The notes under the pieces: generated by a model
The model's input: only the letters and a program-made list of their open reading frames with translations
The model's database searches: none
What the model was told of the DNA's origin: nothing
Made by a program: the position numbers and the translations under genes
Assembly (NCBI GenBank): GCA_963708545.1
Contig: CAVPUD010000032.1
Location: 1 to 7,001 of the forward strand
DNA length: 7,001 nucleotides
Reading direction: 5' to 3'
Source of the DNA: Extensimonas sp963708545
Lineage (GTDB): Bacteria; Pseudomonadota; Gammaproteobacteria; Burkholderiales; Burkholderiaceae_C
In this document: piece by piece, positions 5,618 through 7,001 of the stretch
Position numbering within the stretch: the stretch's first letter is position 1
How the letters are laid out: each line of letters starts with the position of its first letter

Positions 5618-6097
5618 TGGTGCGCCTGGGCTCGCGGCGCCAGTTCTGGCGCAGCTTCTGGCGCAGCGGCTTGGGTTTGGGCATGCTCGTCGTCGGCCTG
5701 CTGCTTGCCGGCGTGGCTGTGGCCCAGCCCGTGCAGGTCACCGACGGGCGCGGGCGCGTGCTGCGCCTGCCCGCGCCGCCGCAGCGCATCGTGAGTCTGC
5801 TGCCCTCGCTGAGCGAGAGCGTGTGTGCCCTCGGCGCGTGCGCGCGCCTCGTGGGCGTGGATCGCTATTCCAACTGGCCGCAAGAGCTCACGCGCCTGCC
5901 GCAGGTGGGCGGCGGGCTCGATCCGAACATCGAGACCATCGTCGCGCTGCGCCCCGACGTGGTGCTCGCAAGCGTGTCCTCGCGTGCGAACGAGCGGCTC
6001 GAGGCGCTGGGGCTCACGGTGGTCGCGCTCGAGCCCAAGACGCATGCGCAGGTGCGCCAGGTGCTGGGCGTGCTCGGCGACTTGCTCGGCGTGCCGC
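5614..6097 (+). pseudogene. btuF: BtuF-like periplasmic cobalamin-binding protein, 3'-truncated by a breakpoint
   Basis: The N-terminal 160 residues are a good BtuF / class-III periplasmic binding protein. A signal peptide runs to about AVAQ (35-38), followed by QVTDGRGRVLRLPAPPQRIVSL, LLPSLSESVCALGACARLVGVD (62-83), YSNWP (85-89), VGGGLDPNIETIVALRPDVVL (98-118) and ALGLTVVALEPKTHAQV (131-147). After LGVP (around 6091-6097) the homology stops. The frame continues to a TGA at 6367-6369 with an Arg- and Pro-rich tail unlike any binding protein. Full BtuF proteins are about 260-300 residues, so the C-terminal lobe and half of the B12 pocket are missing and the product is very likely non-functional. 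An AAGGAG at 5603-5608 fits the ATG at 5614 or 5617; the first overlaps the cobU stop. In an intact locus BtuF delivers B12 to the BtuCD transporter, and neither gene is in the window. Confidence 0.85.
5644..5667 (+). repeat. 12-bp tandem duplication in the btuF signal-peptide region
   Basis: TTCTGGCGCAGC is present twice, head to tail (5644-5655 and 5656-5667), giving FWRS FWRS in the N-region of the signal peptide. Unit length and place are the same as for the unrelated duplication in btuB. Confidence 0.85.
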
Positions 6098-6295
6098 CAG
6101 TTCGCGTCCGAGGCGCCGGCGCCCGGCGGCACCTTCCTCTGCAAGCTGTTCCAAGGCGGCGCCACCAAGAGCCTGCTCGATCTGCTCAAGCGCGACTTCG
6201 AGCAGGTCCGCCATGTGAAGCCGCCCGCAAGCCGCGCGGATTCGGCGGAGATCTATGTGGTGGCGACAGGGTTTCGGGGCGGGAAGGGGAGCTAG
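6098..6295 (+). pseudogene. rlmE: C-terminal fragment of 23S rRNA (uridine-2552-2'-O) methyltransferase RlmE (FtsJ)
   Basis: In a frame shifted by one relative to btuF, positions about 6098-6295 encode about 65 residues ending at TAG 6293-6295. The blocks PGGTFLCKLFQGG, LLKRDFEQVRHVKPPASR and SAEIYVVATGFRG match the RlmE C-terminus. They hold the last two members of the family's K-D-K-E catalytic tetrad: the Lys in FLCKLF (K164 in E. coli) and the Glu in SAEIY (E199). The N-terminal two thirds, with the first Lys, the SAM-binding loop and the Asp, are absent, so this is a remnant with no start of its own. The wording VRHVKPPASRADSAE…ATGFRG is what I recall from alphaproteobacterial RlmE; betaproteobacterial enzymes usually read closer to KPKASRDKSSE. 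Foreign origin is thus an inference. Confidence 0.8.
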
Positions 6296-6326
6296 GGGCG
6301 TTCCTCGCCTCCGCTCCTCTTTCTTT

Positions 6327-6360
6327 CCTCTCCCCATCCCGTCTTCGGGAGGGGGAGAGG
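6327..6360. repeat. REP-like palindrome (CCTCTCCCC … GGGGAGAGG)
   Basis: CCTCTCCCC (6327-6335) pairs with GGGGAGAGG (6352-6360), with an inner CCC/GGG (6338-6340/6347-6349) around GTCTTC. Repeats of this wording are widespread in the intergenic DNA of GC-rich proteobacteria. There is no T-tract, though the position just after the rlmE stop would allow a role in 3'-end stability. Confidence 0.7.
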
Positions 6361-6363
6361 GCA

Positions 6364-6438
6364 GGGTGAGGGGGTGGTGGGAATGCGAGACGGGAGAATG
6401 CAGAGCACGGGCATGAGCTTGAGGCAGCCCCCTCACCC
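6364..6438. repeat. 11-bp perfect inverted repeat, spaced
   Basis: GGGTGAGGGGG (6364-6374) is exactly complementary to CCCCCTCACCC (6428-6438), with 53 bases between them. It directly continues the palindrome before it, so 6327-6438 looks like two oppositely oriented REP-type units. Confidence 0.7.
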
Positions 6439-6444
6439 AGCTCC

Positions 6445-6475
6445 GGGTAAGTCTCCGCTGCGCTCCGACTAACCC
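6445..6475. repeat. Imperfect palindrome GGGTAAGTC / GACTAACCC
   Basis: GGGTAAGTC (6445-6453) pairs with GACTAACCC (6467-6475) with one mismatch around a 13-base centre (TCCGCTGCGCTCC). It abuts the preceding inverted repeat and is the last palindrome before the presumed insertion-sequence tail. Confidence 0.55.
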
Positions 6476-6556
6476 TGCGCGTCCCTTGTATGGGGCTTTT
6501 CCTGTCAAGGTCATTTGGGTCTCCATGGTTGGTGATCCGAGGGGAGCCGGTGCCCG

Positions 6557-6750
6557 GACGCGAGGCTTCGCGTCACAACCTTGTATTCGGTGGGTCTCGT
6601 AAGGGACCCGAACCATGATGCAGTCATGCGCATCGGCGGGAAGGCTCCGACGTGGCGGGCCCATTCTCTCCCTCGGCATGGGAGCCATGGGAAGGTGCGG
6701 GTCACCGCCACCTCGGATCGTTAGGCCCCGGCGGGCAGGGATCTGCCCGC
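6557..6750 (-). other. Hairpin-rich non-coding tail downstream of the transposase
   Basis: Four stems lie in this gene-free stretch. GACGCGA (6557-6563) pairs perfectly with TCGCGTC (6568-6574) over a 4-base loop. TTCGG…GTC (6586-6596) pairs with GACCCGAA (6605-6612) with a 3-base bulge. GATGC/GCATC lies near 6617-6635. GCGGGCAG (6731-6738) pairs perfectly with CTGCCCGC (6743-6750) over GGAT, 36 bases past the transposase stop. None has a T-tract. IS110-family elements are known to encode a structured guide (bridge or seek) RNA in a non-coding flank; in the IS1111 subgroup it lies downstream of the transposase, as here. That this tail encodes such an RNA is an inference. Confidence 0.4.
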
Positions 6751-6785
6751 TGGAGCAAGGCCAGAGAACGCTTCGGCGCGCGCGG

Positions 6786-7001
6786 TCATGACGCCGGATG
6801 CAGGGCGAGGCCGACCGGGAACTGCCCGGTCGTGGCCAAGCGCCACAACTCGATCAGCAGCTTGCGCGCGAGCGCCACGATCAGGGTCTTGCGCGTATCG
6901 CCGCGCGCGTCGGCGGTTCGGGCTCGATACCACTGCGCCAAGCCGCTGTCCTTTTGGAACATCAGCCAGCGCCAGGCCAGTTGGATCATGGCGCGCCGGA
7001 C
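6786..7001 (-). CDS. IS110-family transposase, C-terminal part (runs off the window)
   Basis: The minus-strand frame is open from the window edge to TGA (6788-6786) and gives 71 residues. The pattern VRRAMIQLAWRWL…GLAQWYRAR…RKTLIVALARKLLIELWRLATTGQFPVG is the distal end of the Transposase_20 (PF02371) domain of IS110-family enzymes. These are DEDD/Ser-dependent recombinases that move circular intermediates without target duplication. The catalytic Ser and the N-terminal RuvC-like DEDD domain would lie beyond the window. An internal Met (6989) is not the start. The C-terminus looks intact (…LALHPAS). The exact subgroup cannot be told from this piece. Confidence 0.85.
   Translation of the reverse strand, partial: VRRAMIQLAWRWLMFQKDSGLAQWYRARTADARGDTRKTLIVALARKLLIELWRLATTGQFPVGLALHPAS

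Larger units (their letters stand above)
6500..7001 (-). mobile_element. IS110-family insertion sequence, 3' part only (outer end not defined)
   Basis: The transposase C-terminus at 6786-7001 places an IS110-family element here on the minus strand, running off the right side of the window. The 250-290 bases past its stop carry no gene but several tight hairpins, and probably belong to the element. IS110-family elements lack classical terminal inverted repeats, so the outer end cannot be read from one copy; about 6500 is a guess based on where the REP-like palindromes stop. Confidence 0.55.

Noticed and set aside
6098..6369. Real C-terminus of BtuF in the btuF frame
   Set aside because: The tail is Arg/Pro-rich and unlike the binding-protein C-lobe, while the neighbouring frame over 6098-6295 matches RlmE clearly.
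6014..6688. 224-codon minus-strand frame across the REP-like cluster
   Set aside because: No family pattern; it runs through palindromes, the rlmE remnant and btuF antisense.
1..7001. CRISPR array, tRNA or rRNA gene, phage attachment site
   Set aside because: No regularly spaced repeats, no cloverleaf with a recognisable T-loop, and no rRNA-like sequence were seen by eye on either strand.

Overview
The window is GC-rich bacterial DNA. Gene content and protein style point to a betaproteobacterium of the order Burkholderiales, most likely family Comamonadaceae. This lineage call rests on remembered family features, not a search.

Layout. (1) Positions 1-613: a possible 3' end of an upstream gene, then a small stand-alone cyclic-nucleotide-binding-domain protein of visibly lower GC. 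(2) Positions 626-1257, minus strand: the cell-division gene zapA preceded by a small coiled-coil gene (4-base overlap), ending in a convergent intergenic inverted repeat. (3) Positions 1300-5617, plus strand: a vitamin B12 locus. A well-conserved cobalamin riboswitch is followed by an intrinsic-terminator-like hairpin and then btuB (outer-membrane B12 receptor), cbiA/cobB (cobyrinate a,c-diamide synthase) and cobU/cobP (adenosylcobinamide kinase / guanylyltransferase). cbiA-cobU and cobU-btuF overlap by ATGA, so they are probably co-transcribed and translationally coupled. The genes join import of corrinoids across the outer membrane to corrin-ring amidation and to salvage or nucleotide-loop assembly, and all would be repressed by B12. 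(4) Positions 5614-6295: btuF, the periplasmic B12-binding protein, is broken. After about 160 residues it switches, in a different frame, into the C-terminus of the 23S rRNA methyltransferase RlmE (FtsJ). The btuF remainder and any btuC/btuD permease and ATPase genes are not in the window. (5) Positions 6296-7001: no intact gene. There is a cluster of REP-like palindromes (6327-6475), then a hairpin-rich stretch, then the C-terminal 71 residues of an IS110-family transposase on the minus strand that runs off the window.

The strongest anomaly is the btuF/rlmE junction near 6094-6103. The RlmE piece resembles alphaproteobacterial rather than betaproteobacterial RlmE, so everything right of the junction may be transferred DNA, or the contig may be chimeric. 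Also notable are an AT-richer palindromic repeat that seems to be inserted in frame inside cobU, the terminator-type expression platform behind the riboswitch, the structured 3' tail of the IS110 element (a possible guide-RNA locus), and 12-bp tandem duplications in the signal peptides of both btuB and btuF. I see no CRISPR array, tRNA, rRNA or clearly new multi-gene system.
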